This document shows positions 35,621 to 47,726 of a DNA stretch of 64,000 nt, piece by piece (position 1 is the first letter of the stretch; the number at the start of each line of letters is the position of its first letter). Origin of the DNA: Adiantum capillus-veneris (taxonomy: Eukaryota > Streptophyta > Polypodiopsida > Polypodiales > Pteridaceae). The stretch lies in contig CM043965.1 in NCBI GenBank assembly GCA_014529385.2, forward strand, positions 18,376,412 through 18,440,411. The letters run 5' to 3'. The notes beneath the pieces were generated by a model. The model was not told the origin of the DNA. It did no database searches and was given only the letters and a program-made list of their open reading frames with translations. Both the position numbers and the translations under genes were made by a program.

Positions 35621-35799
35621 TATCCATAACTTAGACCTACACACTTTCCTCTCCAGCCAAAGTGTGCGCTCTCCATTGCGACTCTCATCACCACAATTTT
35701 GGAGCATCGAGAGTCACTCATCAGTCGTACACATACTACATCACATATAGCTTTGGTCTCATAGGTCATTTTGACCTCCGAGGATGATAATAAAATCTA

Positions 35800-35845
<46 letters not shown>

Positions 35846-35847
<2 letters not shown>

Positions 35848-36380
35848 GAAGTAGCATCTCAAGAGATAGCAGGAGGCAGTTGTCACCCCAATCCAGCACC
35901 CTTATGACATTGTCCTCGTCCATACAGAGCACCCCCTTTGCTACCTTCAAGTATTTGTGTACACCAAATGGGAGATGGCCACACAAAAAATTGCTAGCTT
36001 CAAGTAATTGCACAAATGAGATGGGAGATGGCCATGGCGAGGTGATGGGACAAAAAATCAGGAAAATAGTGGGACCTAGCATCGGATGACCACCAGCTTC
36101 AGCCAGATGGGGAGAGCAAAGACACAGTAGACTGGAGCTAAGGGTGACACTGCATGCAATGCAAGCTATGGTAAGGGCTAATTTACGACATGCACGAAGA
36201 ACAGTGGCAAGAGAGCCTTGAATGGCTGAGAGCTTCCACAAACACTCAGCAGGTGAATCACCATAGCAATAAGCCCAAGCATGCAATCACGGCACTCAGT
36301 ATGAGCAGCAGTACATGAATTTCAAATTTTGTAGTTGGGATTATATTGAACGTATGTTGTTTTTGAGGACTAATCTAGGC
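35846..36380. other. no recognisable feature
   Basis: About 0.5 kb between the LINE tail and the truncated gypsy LTR; no domain or repeat seen on either strand. Confidence 0.5.
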
Positions 36381-36426
<46 letters not shown>

Positions 36427-36475
36427 GTGATGGAGTGTGTGTGAGAGAGATGGTGAGAGTTTGTGTGTGACGTGT

Positions 36476-36574
<99 letters not shown>

Positions 36575-36828
36575 TGGTGGACAGCTACAAATGAACGAGA
36601 GGGAGAGAGAGAGAGAGAGGGGGACATGATAATGGAGGAGAGAGAGAGGGTGTAGTGCCAAGCTGGGGTGCCCCTCTATGGGCACACGAGTCAAGGAGGG
36701 AGGGGTGGCAGCATTCAGAAAAAGAACGTTTTTTTCAATATATGTTTCTTGTATTATGCTCCTCCATGAGTGGGGTTGGTTCCCACGGCCATGGCTCCAA
36801 AAGCCGACCGTCTTTAGCCCTCCACTTC
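36381..36828 (-). repeat. 3' LTR remnant with (GA)n arrays
   Basis: (GA)n at 36,382-36,424 and 36,479-36,568. The stretch 36,570-36,828 matches 44,825-45,100 (GATAATGGAGGAGAGAG, GGGAGGGGTGGC, CACGGCCATGGCTCC). It is shorter and more diverged than the right LTR. Confidence 0.75.
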
Positions 36829-36869
36829 TGGCTAGATGCATTCATGCCTCTAGCTCTGCTTCTGATTCT

Positions 36870-37900
36870 CTAGCAATGGAGTTGGAGGGTTCGTCCTCCT
36901 TTGGAATATCTAGCATGAACTCCAATCAACCTTAAGAAGTACCTTTTGAGCCTCCATCCATTGACTCTGGTCTTGTGAATTCGATTGTCTGCTTCCATCA
37001 ATTTGTGGCTACCATTGGCGTATCGCCTTTTGACAATGAATGGCCCTTCCCATTTGGGTTGAAACTTCTTATCTTTCCTAGTGTCAAATCTATTATCGTA
37101 TCTCAATACTAACATGCCTTTCTTCAGACCATTTTCCTTAAGCCCTTGATTGAATGTGAGTCGGCGTCGTTCTTCTTGCGTTGCATAGTAGTTGATCACA
37201 TCTTCCCTGTCTAGAAGCCTTTCTAGATCCAAGGGGTGGTCGTAGAGATGGGCAACCAAGTGCTGTATAGCTGACTAGCCATGACTCTTTAGCTGGCTAT
37301 CTGTACCTCAATGGGTAGAATGGCCTCCTTTCCATATACCAGATGGAAAGGAGTGAAACCTAGTGTTGTTTGGAATGTCGTGCGGTAGGCCCAAAGAGCG
37401 GCTATGAGATGCTTATCCCAATTACTTGTGTGGTTATTCACCTGCTTTGCGATGATCTAATAGATCATGCCATTTACCTTTTCCACTAGACCATTGCACT
37501 GTGGATAGTATGGAGTTCTGTGTGTGATGCCTAACTTTTTCATCAGTTCTCCCACCAAGTCACCTCTAAGACTTGGCCCTCTACCAGATATTATTTCCAG
37601 AGATGTGCCAAAGCGGCAACATATGTGCTCAAATATAAACTTTGTTACCTCTTGGGATGTTATGCTTTGTGGTGGTTGCTGCTTTCGCCCATCAGGTCAT
37701 GTAGTCTACACCAACTAGAATGTATAGTTTACCTGATTGGGCCTTTGGTAAAGGACCAATTGTATATATTTCCCACTTCTCAAACGGGCCATATGAGATG
37801 ATAGGAGTCTGTGGCTCATAGGTTAGTGTTCGATCACTGAATACTTGACAAGCTTTGCATGTTTTACACCAATGATGCACATCCATATTCAGACTAGGTC
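36870..37900 (-). pseudogene. gypsy integrase (broken)
   Basis: 37,886-37,692 encodes the zinc-binding end (HHWCKTCKACQV) and the first part of the core, KWEIYTIGPLPKAQSGKLYI, where the catalytic Asp of WxxDxxGP is Tyr. The middle (~37,690-37,270) reads in broken frames TPYYPQCNGLVEKVNGM and ALWAYRTTFQTTLGFTPF, so the Glu of the DDE triad survives. 37,259-36,870 is the C-terminal DNA-binding part (KKGMLVLRYDN, KWEGPFIVKRRYANGSHKL, NGWRLKRYF). The enzyme would join element DNA to the chromosome. Confidence 0.85.
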
Positions 37901-38376
37901 AAGAGAATCTTGCCTGTAGAATCTTCCTACTAGTAATATCTAGAGCAAAGTGGTCACCACAAACACCCATCATGACAACTTAAGATCCCCTCCGTGATTC
38001 CACAAGAGATTGACACTCCCTTGAGAATCTAGTCTTTGCCCTTGCAGTATAAGTTATTGTTTATAAGGCGATATCTTGTTGCCATTCGGACAAGTCATTG
38101 TTTCTAGCCCTTGGTATACACTTCATGACATTCTCCTGTATCTAAGAAGCTAATGATATCAGGCATAACATCGCTACCCTGAAAGAGGGACAACTTCAAT
38201 TTGATTGCTCCTATGGGAACATCTTGTATTCTTTCCTTGGCTAGAGCATCTGCTGCTTGATTTTCTTCCCTAGAGACATGAAATAACTACACCGCTTCAA
38301 ACTTTCTTAAAAGATCCTTAACTTGGCATAATCGGCCAAGTGAAACTTGATTTTTACAAACCCAAGTTCCATTTAT

Positions 38377-39300
38377 CTACTTAATCAAGAGCATGGTATC
38401 GCCAAACACATTTAGGAGCTGAACCCCTTTCAAAACACATTGTCCTAATCCAAGAATTAGGGCCGTGTACTCTGCTTTGTTGTTGGAGTGGGAGTGTAGT
38501 AACTGCCCAATAGAGGAGACCTTTTCCTTTTGCTCATTGAAAATAACTATGCCAACTGTAGCCTGGTTCACTGTTCTTTTGTAAGCTCCATCAAAGAAAG
38601 GAGAGTGAGCTCCTTCTAGCTTTTAAGAACTTCCACCACTGGTGTCACTCCTTTGCCTCCTGTGTTGACCTTTAGCTTCTTCTCATAGTGACAATGAGTA
38701 AGAATAGCTGGTAGACTAGGTCTGGTGGATTTTTCCACTAGCATAGTGTAATCGAACTCTTGTAATCTAACAAGCCACTTAGAGATTCTAGACGAGACAT
38801 CCATGTGTTGCATCACTATACGAAAAGACTTCTTCCATTGTATGAATCACAAAGGGTCTAGGCAATAGATACGAGCGGAACTCTGTAGTGGCAAACATCA
38901 ATGAGAGCACCATGTGATTATTGTGGTGAATCCTTTTTCTTATGGGGTCATGACACGACTAGAGAAGTAGATAGGACTCATGAAAGAGGTTTGGGGGTCC
39001 TTCTGCATTAGTACGGCTCCAAGTGTATCACTCCCTACACTAGGGTTAACATAAAATGTCTCATCTCATCTAGGGGGTGCAATGGTGGGAAGTGAAGCTA
39101 GGATTTGTTTCACTTTGCTAAACTGTTGCGCATTTTCCTCACTCCATAGGAAGACATCTCTTTGGGTGACTTGTTGTAAAGGGAGAACCACTTGAGAGAG
39201 CAAGTGAATGATTTTGCTCAAATACCTTACCTTCTGAAGGAAAGAGACCAATTGATTAGTTTTGGTGGGTGATGACAAAGACACTAAAGCTTGAAACTTG
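38377..39300 (-). pseudogene. gypsy RNase H plus second RNase H (RVT_3 type)
   Basis: 39,284-39,066 is the RT connection (VSFLQKVRYLSKIIHLLSQV, FLWSEENAQQF). 38,816-38,616 is the end of RNase H (RISKWLVRLQEFDYTMLVEK). 38,571-38,377 reads ATVGIVIFNEQ, SNNKAEYTALILGLGQCVLK and NVFGDTMLLIK. This is a separate RNase H of the archaeal/RVT_3 type, with the AEY and D-T equivalents of its acidic residues. Presence of both domains is a Tat-lineage feature. Frames between the pieces are interrupted. Confidence 0.82.
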
Positions 39301-39379
39301 CTTGGGTCAACCTTAATTCCTTTTGTTGAAATTACATGGCGGAGAAGACTGACCTTGCTTTGAGCAATGTGACACTTAT

Positions 39380-39950
39380 CTACATTAAGCTAGCTACCTA
39401 AGGTTTGCAGCCTGGCGAGGCCATCATAGACCTTGCTCAAATGGAGGGAGAGAGAATTATAGATGCAAAAATTATCTATGAAAACTTGTATTGACTTACC
39501 AAAGTATGGCTGGTAGAAAAAAGTACCATAGTATTGGAATGTGTCCAGAGCGTTGGTGAGGCCAAAAGGCATCACTCTATAAGAACAACATCCCTATGGT
39601 GTTATGAAGATTGTCTTTTTTTGGTCTTCTTCTGCAATGCTAATCTGGAAGTAGCCTGAGTAGCCATCACATACTGTGTAGCCTCATGACTTGCTACCTC
39701 ATTGAGAATTTCGTCTTGGAATGGGAGGAGAAAATGATCCCTTTTTGTTGCTGCATTGAGAGGTTTGTAGTCTACATAAACCCTCCACTTACCGTTCTTA
39801 TTTGGCGTGACCACCACTAGAGAGACCCACTCTGAGTCTTTGACGGGGTAGATGAAACCTGCTTGTAGCAAATTCCTTACATCTTTGAGCAATGCCTCTT
39901 GCTGAATTATTCCAAGACTTCTGAGCTTTTGCACTACATGCTTACTTCCT
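39380..39950 (-). pseudogene. gypsy reverse transcriptase (broken, catalytic Asp lost)
   Basis: 39,934-39,602 encodes the fingers: EALLKDVRNLLQAGFIYPVK, VSLVVVTPNKNGKWRVYVDY, PLNAATKRDHFLLPFQDEIL. The frame then breaks near motif A. 39,575-39,390 continues with MPFGLTNALDTFQ (motif B) and IQVFIDNFCIYN, where the F/YVDD catalytic motif has become FIDN. The enzyme would copy the element RNA. This copy could not, even if the frame were whole. Confidence 0.88.
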
Positions 39951-39967
39951 TTCTTGAGACTTATGCA

Positions 39968-41035
39968 CTACTGCACCATTGTGATGCTTGTGATCTTGTC
40001 ATAACCATCAATGAAAAGTGTGGTGAAGTTACCTAGCATAGAGATGTATTCTTCTCTCTCTTCACTAGCTAACTTACTAGAGAGCATCCAATGTAACTTA
40101 CATGTATCCACCAAGGGTTGCGTACCTGATGGTCCCTCTTGGTTCTCTGGTGGTGCTTCAGATTCTATCAATCCTTTTAGATCTCCGAGGATGACTCCCA
40201 TCACTTCGATGCTACTATCACTCTCCTCAATTGTTGTCATCTCTTCTCTCAAGGTGGTCGAAGAGTCACTAGTGAATTCATCTTCTGATGCCTCCAAGCT
40301 CATGTTGTGTTGCTTTCCGATCATGTTGTGTTGCTTCCCAGTCTTCATGTCATAGAATATGTGCTTTCCCTTAGCATCCTCCATCTGGATCATTCCGGTA
40401 CTCCAATCGTGCTTTGCCTCCATAGCCATGAGCCATGGAATTCCGAGAATGATAGGGTGGCCCTCCCCTTTGTGTGGCATGATAAAAATGTCTACCTCCA
40501 CTTCTGTGTTGAATGCCTTCACTTTGATTGCATTCACAATGCCTACACATTTCACTTTGATGTTATTTGCCATTTTAGCTCGACAGGGTACCAGCCTACT
40601 TACCTCTAGGCCTATATGGTGCATCATTTTTTCACTCATGATGCATATTTGTGCACCGCCGTCTATGTAGATGTTTGAGATATGTTTCCTCTTGATGTGG
40701 GCATCCATGATGCGTAGAATGTCGTCTAGATTCCTCCAAGAGATAGCCCCAGCTATCCTGGGTCTTGACTTTCTATTACTTACCATCTTCTTCCATTGTC
40801 TCCTCGTCCTTGGTGCAAGAAGAAGTAACTGGGGACAGGTTATTTTCAAACCATGCATCAAAACATCTTGAACTAGGTCATATGGTTTAGCATATGCACC
40901 CAACAAAAAATCCACGATGTTGATCTTCCGTCGAGGCTTAGACGCATGCTTGCTAGACTCTCCTTTTCCTTTCATCTTTTCCTCCCTTTGAGAGGCCTGT
41001 TCGTGCCTAGCACACTTCACTCCCATGGAATCCAC
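39968..41035 (-). pseudogene. gypsy aspartic protease region
   Basis: An open frame of 355 codons. Residues ~1-110 are a Lys/Arg-rich spacer (KPRRKINIVDFLLGAYAKPY). A retropepsin-like domain follows: IYIDGGAQICIMSEKMMHHI (active-site D-S/T-G present as D-G-G), IKVKAFNTEVEVDIFIM and HPIILGIPWLMAMEAKHDW. Then come an acidic spacer (DEFTSDSSTTLREEMTTIEE) and the start of the reverse transcriptase N-terminus. A 15-base repeat gives two copies of GKQHNM. Being open over 1 kb, it is the least damaged part of the element. Confidence 0.75.
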
Positions 41036-41188
41036 TTCTTCTACTTTTCCTTTTTCTTCGTCCTTCTCTCTAACACACTCTTCTACCTTTGCCTTTCCTT
41101 TAGCTTCAAGACTGATGACACTTACTGCTTGGTTTCAAGCAGGTGGTGGAGGTAGCGGTGGAATGAGAGGTTGCAGTGGTGGTGGTGG

Positions 41189-42120
41189 TTATATGGGTGG
41201 GCAAAGGATTTGGAGTGATGGAATCAACTCTGGTTGCGTGGGTGGTGGTGGTCTCGCTCTTGGTGGAGAGATATAATTCTTCCTTATTTCTCTATTAAAG
41301 TTCTGACTTCTTGGATGAGGATAGTAATACATGCCATGGCCTTCCTCTCCACAATTGTAACAATGGTAGTCCTGATTTTTTCTTCGCTGCCTTCTTCCTT
41401 GCTCTGGATTTTTGGCAGGTGCATGCACTTGCTGCACCAGATGTATTGAAAGATTCTCTAACTGGTTAATGATTTGGTTGAGCAGGTCTTGTTGATCTTC
41501 ATCCGATTCTTATGGCTGATTCCTCTAAACGGTTGCTACAGGTGGAACTATGTGTGGTCGGGGCCTACCCGGTTCCTCTTCCTCGGTAGTGATGAATGTA
41601 GACGCACTTTATTATCTTAAGGCGGGCTACTTCAATTGCTACCTCATATGTAGCAGGAAACCTTCCCTTCACCTTCTCTTTAAGAATTGGCCATAGACCT
41701 GCCAAAAACCGGTCTTTTTTTAAGGAAATCGGGTGCCCCTTCGCACTCCCTCAGCGATGCAACCCATCATCCGCATAGATCCACAAACTTTGATTTGTAT
41801 GCTGCATATTTAGTCATACTTCCTTGCCTCCACTCCATCAGCAATTGCCACAATTTCTCCGATGTGGTGCCTTCTCCAAAGTGTCTTAGAAATGCTGCTC
41901 TTAGAAGGTCCCACCTCTCCTTGGTGGCTTGCACCAAGGCGTTGTACCATGATCTTGCTTCCACTTTCATTAACAATGAAAAAATACGTAGACGCGAAGC
42001 ATCATCATCCCTTCCAAAGATGACACATTCTATTTCAAGATTATATAGGAAATCCAAAGCATCTTCCCCCACCTTACCCGTGAAGGTCGAGAAGGAAACG
42101 TTTGCCATTGCAAAACACAA
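41189..42120 (-). pseudogene. gypsy gag (broken)
   Basis: 42,120-41,767 encodes the gag core (FTGKVGEDALDFLYNLEIEC, EARSWYNALV, LRAAFLRHFGEGTTSEKLW). 41,437-41,189 holds a zinc knuckle CYNCGEEGHGMYYY in which the last Cys of CX2CX4HX4C is Tyr, followed by a Pro-rich stretch. 41,440-41,766 has frame breaks. Particle-forming and RNA-binding role by family. Confidence 0.8.
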
Positions 42121-43464
42121 ATTTCAAATTCTTTTTTCTTTTTTTCTTATCTACAAATGACTTAGTGGCTTTCTTATAAGGTTGGGTGGATAGATCAAAA
42201 CATGATGATAATTGAAACATTAAAGGAGTGATGGTAGTCCAACACGAGAAGGATAACGGGGTTTGGAGAGCTAAAGATCTCTCCTAGCATCGCAACACCA
42301 AACTGATACACAATCTTTTGCTGATAAAAGATCTTCCTATCTACATATATATGTAAGTGCATGTGTTGTCGAAACCTAAACAAAAAAGCAATTGGTCCGT
42401 TATCCACGATGCACAGAGTGTAGAGTACTCACTTATACCCTTACCATTATGGTGTTGACAAGTCAGCACATCCACAAGAGGTCATCGCCCTTCATAGGTT
42501 CCCGCTTCTCTTCATTGCGTATCACGTATGGAGTGATGGCGACTTGTTTGACCACTCCTAACCTTTTAGATAGCAATAGTTGCAACTAGTTACTATAATC
42601 GGCTTGTTGCATGAATTCCACACCATTTAATTGTAGCTCATCTCTGACCCATTGGGTTTCACCCATGGTAGTAGACAATTTCTTTAGGATGGGTTGTACG
42701 GGGAGAGGAGGAAGTCTCTCTACATGTGATCCCAAATAGCAAGGACAATAGCCAAACCACTCCACTCTAGGGCATGGGAACCTCCTTATCATCTCTGCTT
42801 TGGGGTTCTCAAAGTGAACGGCAGCACTCGCATGCACTCCATGAATCGATAGGCGATCTTTTGCCACTTTGCTTCAAATGACCTTCTATTTGGCAAACTA
42901 GGCACTATTCTACTTTCCGAACTCGAAGCACTTGCATGGCCAGTTGTTTCTCCTTCCTTGGGGGTCACGTGATTTAGGATTGGCCTAGCCCTCCTTTTCC
43001 CTTGGCACGAGGAGCCCCTTTGGGCCACTTAGGAGTTGAGGCTACACTTTTATTTTCACATTCCTTGGGAAAGAGAGGCATCACTAACCTCTTTCCTTCC
43101 TTAATATGGATGATTTCTCCATGGTGGACATCGATGTAGAGGATTTATGCATCTCCTTTACTTCCATTGATGTCACTCATTGATAGAGTGCAGTAGGTGA
43201 CGATAATGAGAGCAGCCTGCTGCCCTCCCTCTGGTGGCTCTTGATTTACGACTAGAATGAGAGCTGCCAGATGGAAAAATTACTTCTTGGATGTTGACGA
43301 CGGTGTATTCCGGTAGGAGCACTTTGATGAAAGCTATTAGTGCTTCTTCAATTTCTTCCTCTTCCATTATCCAATTGGAGAATTCCCTCAGTCACTCGTC
43401 CATGGTCGACAATGTGCATTGCTTTTAGCATTGTAAGCTGAAGTGTTTCGAGAAGCCCTCCTAT
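42121..43464 (-). other. leader / possible gag N-terminal region of the Tat-like element
   Basis: Between gag and the primer site. Short minus-strand frames (43,028-42,789; 42,867-42,586; 43,367-43,173) look protein-like (FMECMRVLPFTLRTP, VERLPPLPVQPILKK) but match no domain I know. Confidence 0.4.
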
Positions 43465-43476
43465 GTGGGGGCACCA
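43465..43476 (-). other. primer-binding site TGGTGCCCCCAC
   Basis: Minus strand TGGTGCCCCCACATAGGAGG, two bases from the LTR end. The core is identical to the site of the pol-less element at 17,345-17,356; tRNA not assigned. Confidence 0.75.
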
Positions 43477-43478
43477 AA

Positions 43479-43630
43479 TGACAAGCACAAGCACAAAATG
43501 GACCCCAGCAGCCTCTACACTAGGACCGTGCATGCCAAACTCCTCACGGAGAGTGAATTGGGGGCACCACCTAGCTTTTAGTGGCTAGGATGTGGACACC
43601 AGCGATGCAAATAACACTAATTATAGCACA

Positions 43631-43705
<75 letters not shown>

Positions 43706-44750
43706 AGGACGAAGATGTAGACGTAGATGATGAAACCCCCTCGGGACGTGAGGGAAAACTTGATTCAAGGTGGTATTTAGAGAAACCTTTGTTTTGGCGA
43801 GATGGAGGCCGTGGTGATAGAGATAGAGTGAGAGAGAGAGAGAGCCTATAGTGCATCCTCTAGGGAAAATTCACGTGTATGAAGGTCCTACTCTTGTGTG
43901 TAGCGACCCTTGGATTCAGTGTGTGTGCATGGATTCCTTCTCAAGTGTTGACTCCTCGATAGTGACCTCTTAGTGCTCTTCGATTTTTGCAGGTTGCGTT
44001 AGTTTAACATAAAATAAATAGATTAGGGCCCTAAGCTGGCGAGACAAAGTAGGCATCCGGGTCCCGGATGGTTGAATGGTGCTTTGTTTTGGGAGGAACA
44101 ATAAATGATACTCTTCTAGGTGAGCCTTTGTGACCATCACCTACAGAGAGGTGGAATATAGAATTGATTTTTCTTACAAGGTTTTGGATTGAAAAAGAAA
44201 AATGGCTTACCCTACGGATGTTTACTACAGAGATGCGTCATGGACGAGATGTCGGTGGATTGTAGGATTTACTGGTGCCTTGGTCTAGCATGCTCATCAA
44301 CTTCGGTGCCGGTTGGGGAATGCCTTCGACGCCTTTCTTCAAATTGTGGTTGTCATCACGTGATCTTGGTGTGCTTGTCAATGCGTCCTCATCCTTCTTT
44401 GTTGCTTCTTTTCTGCTTCCGTGTGTACCGTGTGTGTGCATTGTTCATGTGTATGTGAGTGTGTATGTGTGTTTATAAAAAGAGAGAGAATGGACTGAAT
44501 TTTATAGGACGAGAGAGAGAAAAGAGTGAGCAAGAGATAGATGGGTCTGTGTGAGTACATGAGTGTGTGTGTGTGTATGGTAGGAGAGATAGAGAGAGAC
44601 TTCTTACACAGAGATAGAGAGAGAGTGGGTTGAACGAGAGAGACATGGAGAGAGAGCAAGAGATGGGGAGAGAGAGGCTGAGCGTGTGTGTGTGTGTGTG
44701 TGTATGGAAAGAGAGAGAGAGATGTTTCTCCACTAGCTGCTGTCGACACA

Positions 44751-44820
<70 letters not shown>

Positions 44821-44857
44821 ACTTATGGCTGCCGATAATGGATGAGAGAGAGAGAGA

Positions 44858-44916
<59 letters not shown>

Positions 44917-45105
44917 ATGGAGGAGAGAGAGCAAGGGTGTGGTGCCAGCTGGGGTGACCCCTCTGTGGGCCCACATGTCAAGGAGGGAGGGGTGGCGCAT
45001 GCAAGAAAAAAAACGTTTTTAAAAAATATTTTTTTCTTGTATTATGCTCCCCAGCGAGTAGGGTTTTTTACCCACGGCCATGGCTCCGAAAGCCGGCCGT
45101 GAACA
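43479..45105 (-). repeat. 5' LTR of the Tat-like element
   Basis: Plus strand starts TGACAAGCAC next to the primer site and ends CCGTGAACA. Inside: (CA)n 43,631-43,669, (GA)n 43,679-43,706, several mixed GT/GA runs at 44,490-44,720, and long (GA)n at 44,753-44,820 and 44,844-44,911. Homology to the left remnant covers the last ~280 bp. Confidence 0.75.
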
Positions 45106-46323
45106 CTTTTGAACCCACCACCAAACTTGGTGTCAAACCCACTCAATAGAAGAAAATATGGAAAATGATGGTGTGCTTACAAACATGAGTACCATGTGAG
45201 TGCCGTCAATTTCAATGCCCTGGAGTGGGGGGGGGCATGTCGAATTTACCATTGTGCACAGTAAGAGCAATATCCCATCCATAGGCTCTGGAAACTACGG
45301 GGGCTGCATGCTCTGCTAAACTTCTCTCACACATGGGGATGTGTTGTAGCCTCTACAATATTTCTACAATTAGTTAATAATTGCAGCACTTCAAGTGTGC
45401 CAACACCGAGTCGGAGAAGTGACGAGTGATTGCGGGTTATCAAGCCTAATTTAGAGCCTAGGTCATCAGAGAGAGAACTTTATACAGGCAGTCTGTTAAA
45501 TGGGTTGAAAGGGGCATAATAAATGCCGACTCCTTGTGAAATGGTTGCTTGCATTGTAGGTATTGCAAGCCCTTAGCGTGATGAGCTTCTTATGATGGCG
45601 CAATTGTGGTTGTGTTGTTCTAAGTAAGTGATGGGGACCAATGTCTCCATGGCATGTTGAGAATCTTGGCTCTTAGAACTATTGTGAATCCTACTAAGTA
45701 AGCAATGGGGCAGAATGTCTCTAGGGCCTGTTGAGAAGCAAGCATCCTTGATGTATTGGTGTTGGTCAAGGGATATGAAGTAAAGACTTCTCTCCAAATA
45801 TAGTCTCTTGGATACACTTATACACCTATATGAGGATATGGCTAGCAAGATGTATTGAGGGAGCTTCGCATTGTTTGCAAAGGATGCAAGAAGGGGGATT
45901 AGTCATAGATGCATTCTGGATAATTTTTTTAATATGTGCCATGCATTAAGCACTCAACTCTACTATGATTGATGAAAAAATGTCCTTACTAGCATGAGGA
46001 AATTATATATCCTCGCAACCCACTTGCATGGTAGATCTTTCAAAGCCACAAGGAGTCACTGAGAAGCTTCCTATCTAGCACATCATGCTAAATATGTTAA
46101 ATAATGATAGAGCAAATAGTTTTCTCCACTTTTTGAACTATGTGGCGTGGTGGTTTTTCTCTAAATTCCGATTTTTGGAGTATGTGGAGTGGGGGGTTTT
46201 CTCTAAATGTTGTCTCCTTAAATGTGGTAATGCAAAGAATGAGAAAGATCCATGCTTGCACTATTGTTGATGCCCAATGCATTGTGTTTGCAATGCTTTG
46301 TATGATGTATCAAAGTGAGTCAC

Positions 46324-46368
<45 letters not shown>

Positions 46369-47658
46369 TATATTCCTTCCTAATTAGTACTAATATTAAA
46401 TCATTATTTTAGTTGATAGTAGAGAGATTCATTAATAAGCTTTTTATTGAACTACTGTCGTAGGCAGCATCGAGTTGGAGGCGGCGAGAGTCTCACTCAT
46501 ATATTCAATATGCATACCTCTGTGTAGCCAATGAAGCTTGCAGTACTCATTGCTGAGTGAAGAGCTCAAAACTGAATCCCCACATTTTGTGTTGCAAAAG
46601 CACACGGAAATGCTGCTCTTTGGGGAGGGTCACCCAGATTATAGTGGATCCAAAAATGGGGGATGTCTTTTTTACCCAATGTGTGTGTGCCAATGAGGAC
46701 CCTTGCCCCTGCCTCTCTCTTTACCTCCACCCGTCTGAACCCAACCTAATTGACACAGAGTCTTTCAATGGGAATCTACCATTCAAAATCAATTGAGTGG
46801 TGTCAATTAAAAAGTGAAGTGGTGTTGTACCTTTCGCCTCATGGCATAGCTTATTTTGATGGCTAGCATCTCTTCTCAAAGATTTTGCCAAAATCTCTAT
46901 GACCTCACAAGACAAATTAAATTTTGCATTAATGGATGTGTGGAGGAGAAAATTTTCACTTTATAATTCTTAAAGATGGAGAGAGATGCATTTAGTGCAT
47001 TGTAATGCTTGTGATGTATGGTTTGGAGTTGGCATTGTGCTCTACATTTACAATAATACTGTAGGGAATGTTCCCTTCCCCTACCATTTTTATCCCCTCC
47101 ATTGTTAAACTTGGGGACTTATGCTTCTCCTCAAGTGTTGGAGGGACTTTCTTATTTTAAAAATATTAGAGTTGTACAAAGAAGAACTCATTATTGTCGA
47201 TGCTATGCAAGCCTGTACAATTTAGATTGCCATGCCATAGTGTACCCTCCTTTTGTCCTTTCATTCGGCATCACAAAAGCTTTTCAATTTTTGTCATCTT
47301 TATCTACATTGTTTTCAATAGAGATGACATAAATTCATTGCTTTGATGCGTACATGATGGAATCTAGTTCTAAGTACTTTTGAGATCACATAGAGAACTA
47401 AAACCAAAATATAAGTGTACCTTTGGTATTGATTGTATACATCAAAGCACAACCTTGGATGGATCAACTCCTAAACCTTCCTTTCATAGTTCCACCACCT
47501 TGCCACTAGTATGTGTTTTACCATGGCCATCCTTTTTGTGACTTTCTACCACCATGTCAAATATCGCGCACTTTTTCTATCACTCTTGCCATTACCTGCA
47601 CTTGTTTTGATTTTCTTGCTCTCAAGATAGGTTGAATCTGGCGTATTGTCCGCTTACA

Positions 47659-47726
<68 letters not shown>

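Larger units (their letters stand above)
31160..35845 (+). mobile_element. LINE (non-LTR retrotransposon), nearly full length but broken
   Basis: Two ORFs in LINE order on the plus strand: ORF1 (coiled coil plus RNA-binding), then ORF2 with AP-type endonuclease, reverse transcriptase (YADD) and a C-terminal zinc finger. The 3' end is GATGATAATAAAA followed by (ATCT)n and (CT)n to 35,844 with no poly(A), a tail style seen in several LINE clades. The 5' end is placed just after the (CT)n array at 31,151, by inference. ORF2 has several stops and a 25-bp duplication that shifts frame. No RNase H domain was seen. Confidence 0.85.
36381..45105 (-). mobile_element. Tat-like Ty3/gypsy retrotransposon, degenerate
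   Basis: On the minus strand: LTR (45,105-43,479), primer site, ~1.3-kb leader, gag, aspartic protease, reverse transcriptase, RNase H, a second RNase H of RVT_3 type, integrase and a truncated LTR (~36,828-36,381). A second, archaeal-type RNase H after the first is a hallmark of the Tat lineage. Catalytic residues are lost in reverse transcriptase (FIDN for F/YVDD) and integrase (first Asp to Tyr), and frames are broken throughout. The left LTR keeps only the outer ~450 bp, including its GA arrays. Confidence 0.87.

Noticed and set aside
40011-40871. Plus-strand ORFs of 66-114 aa opposite the protease region
   Set aside because: Antisense shadows of the minus-strand gypsy protease ORF, which has clear motifs.
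36870-45105. Intact autonomous gypsy element
   Set aside because: Catalytic residues are missing in reverse transcriptase and integrase and the left LTR is truncated.
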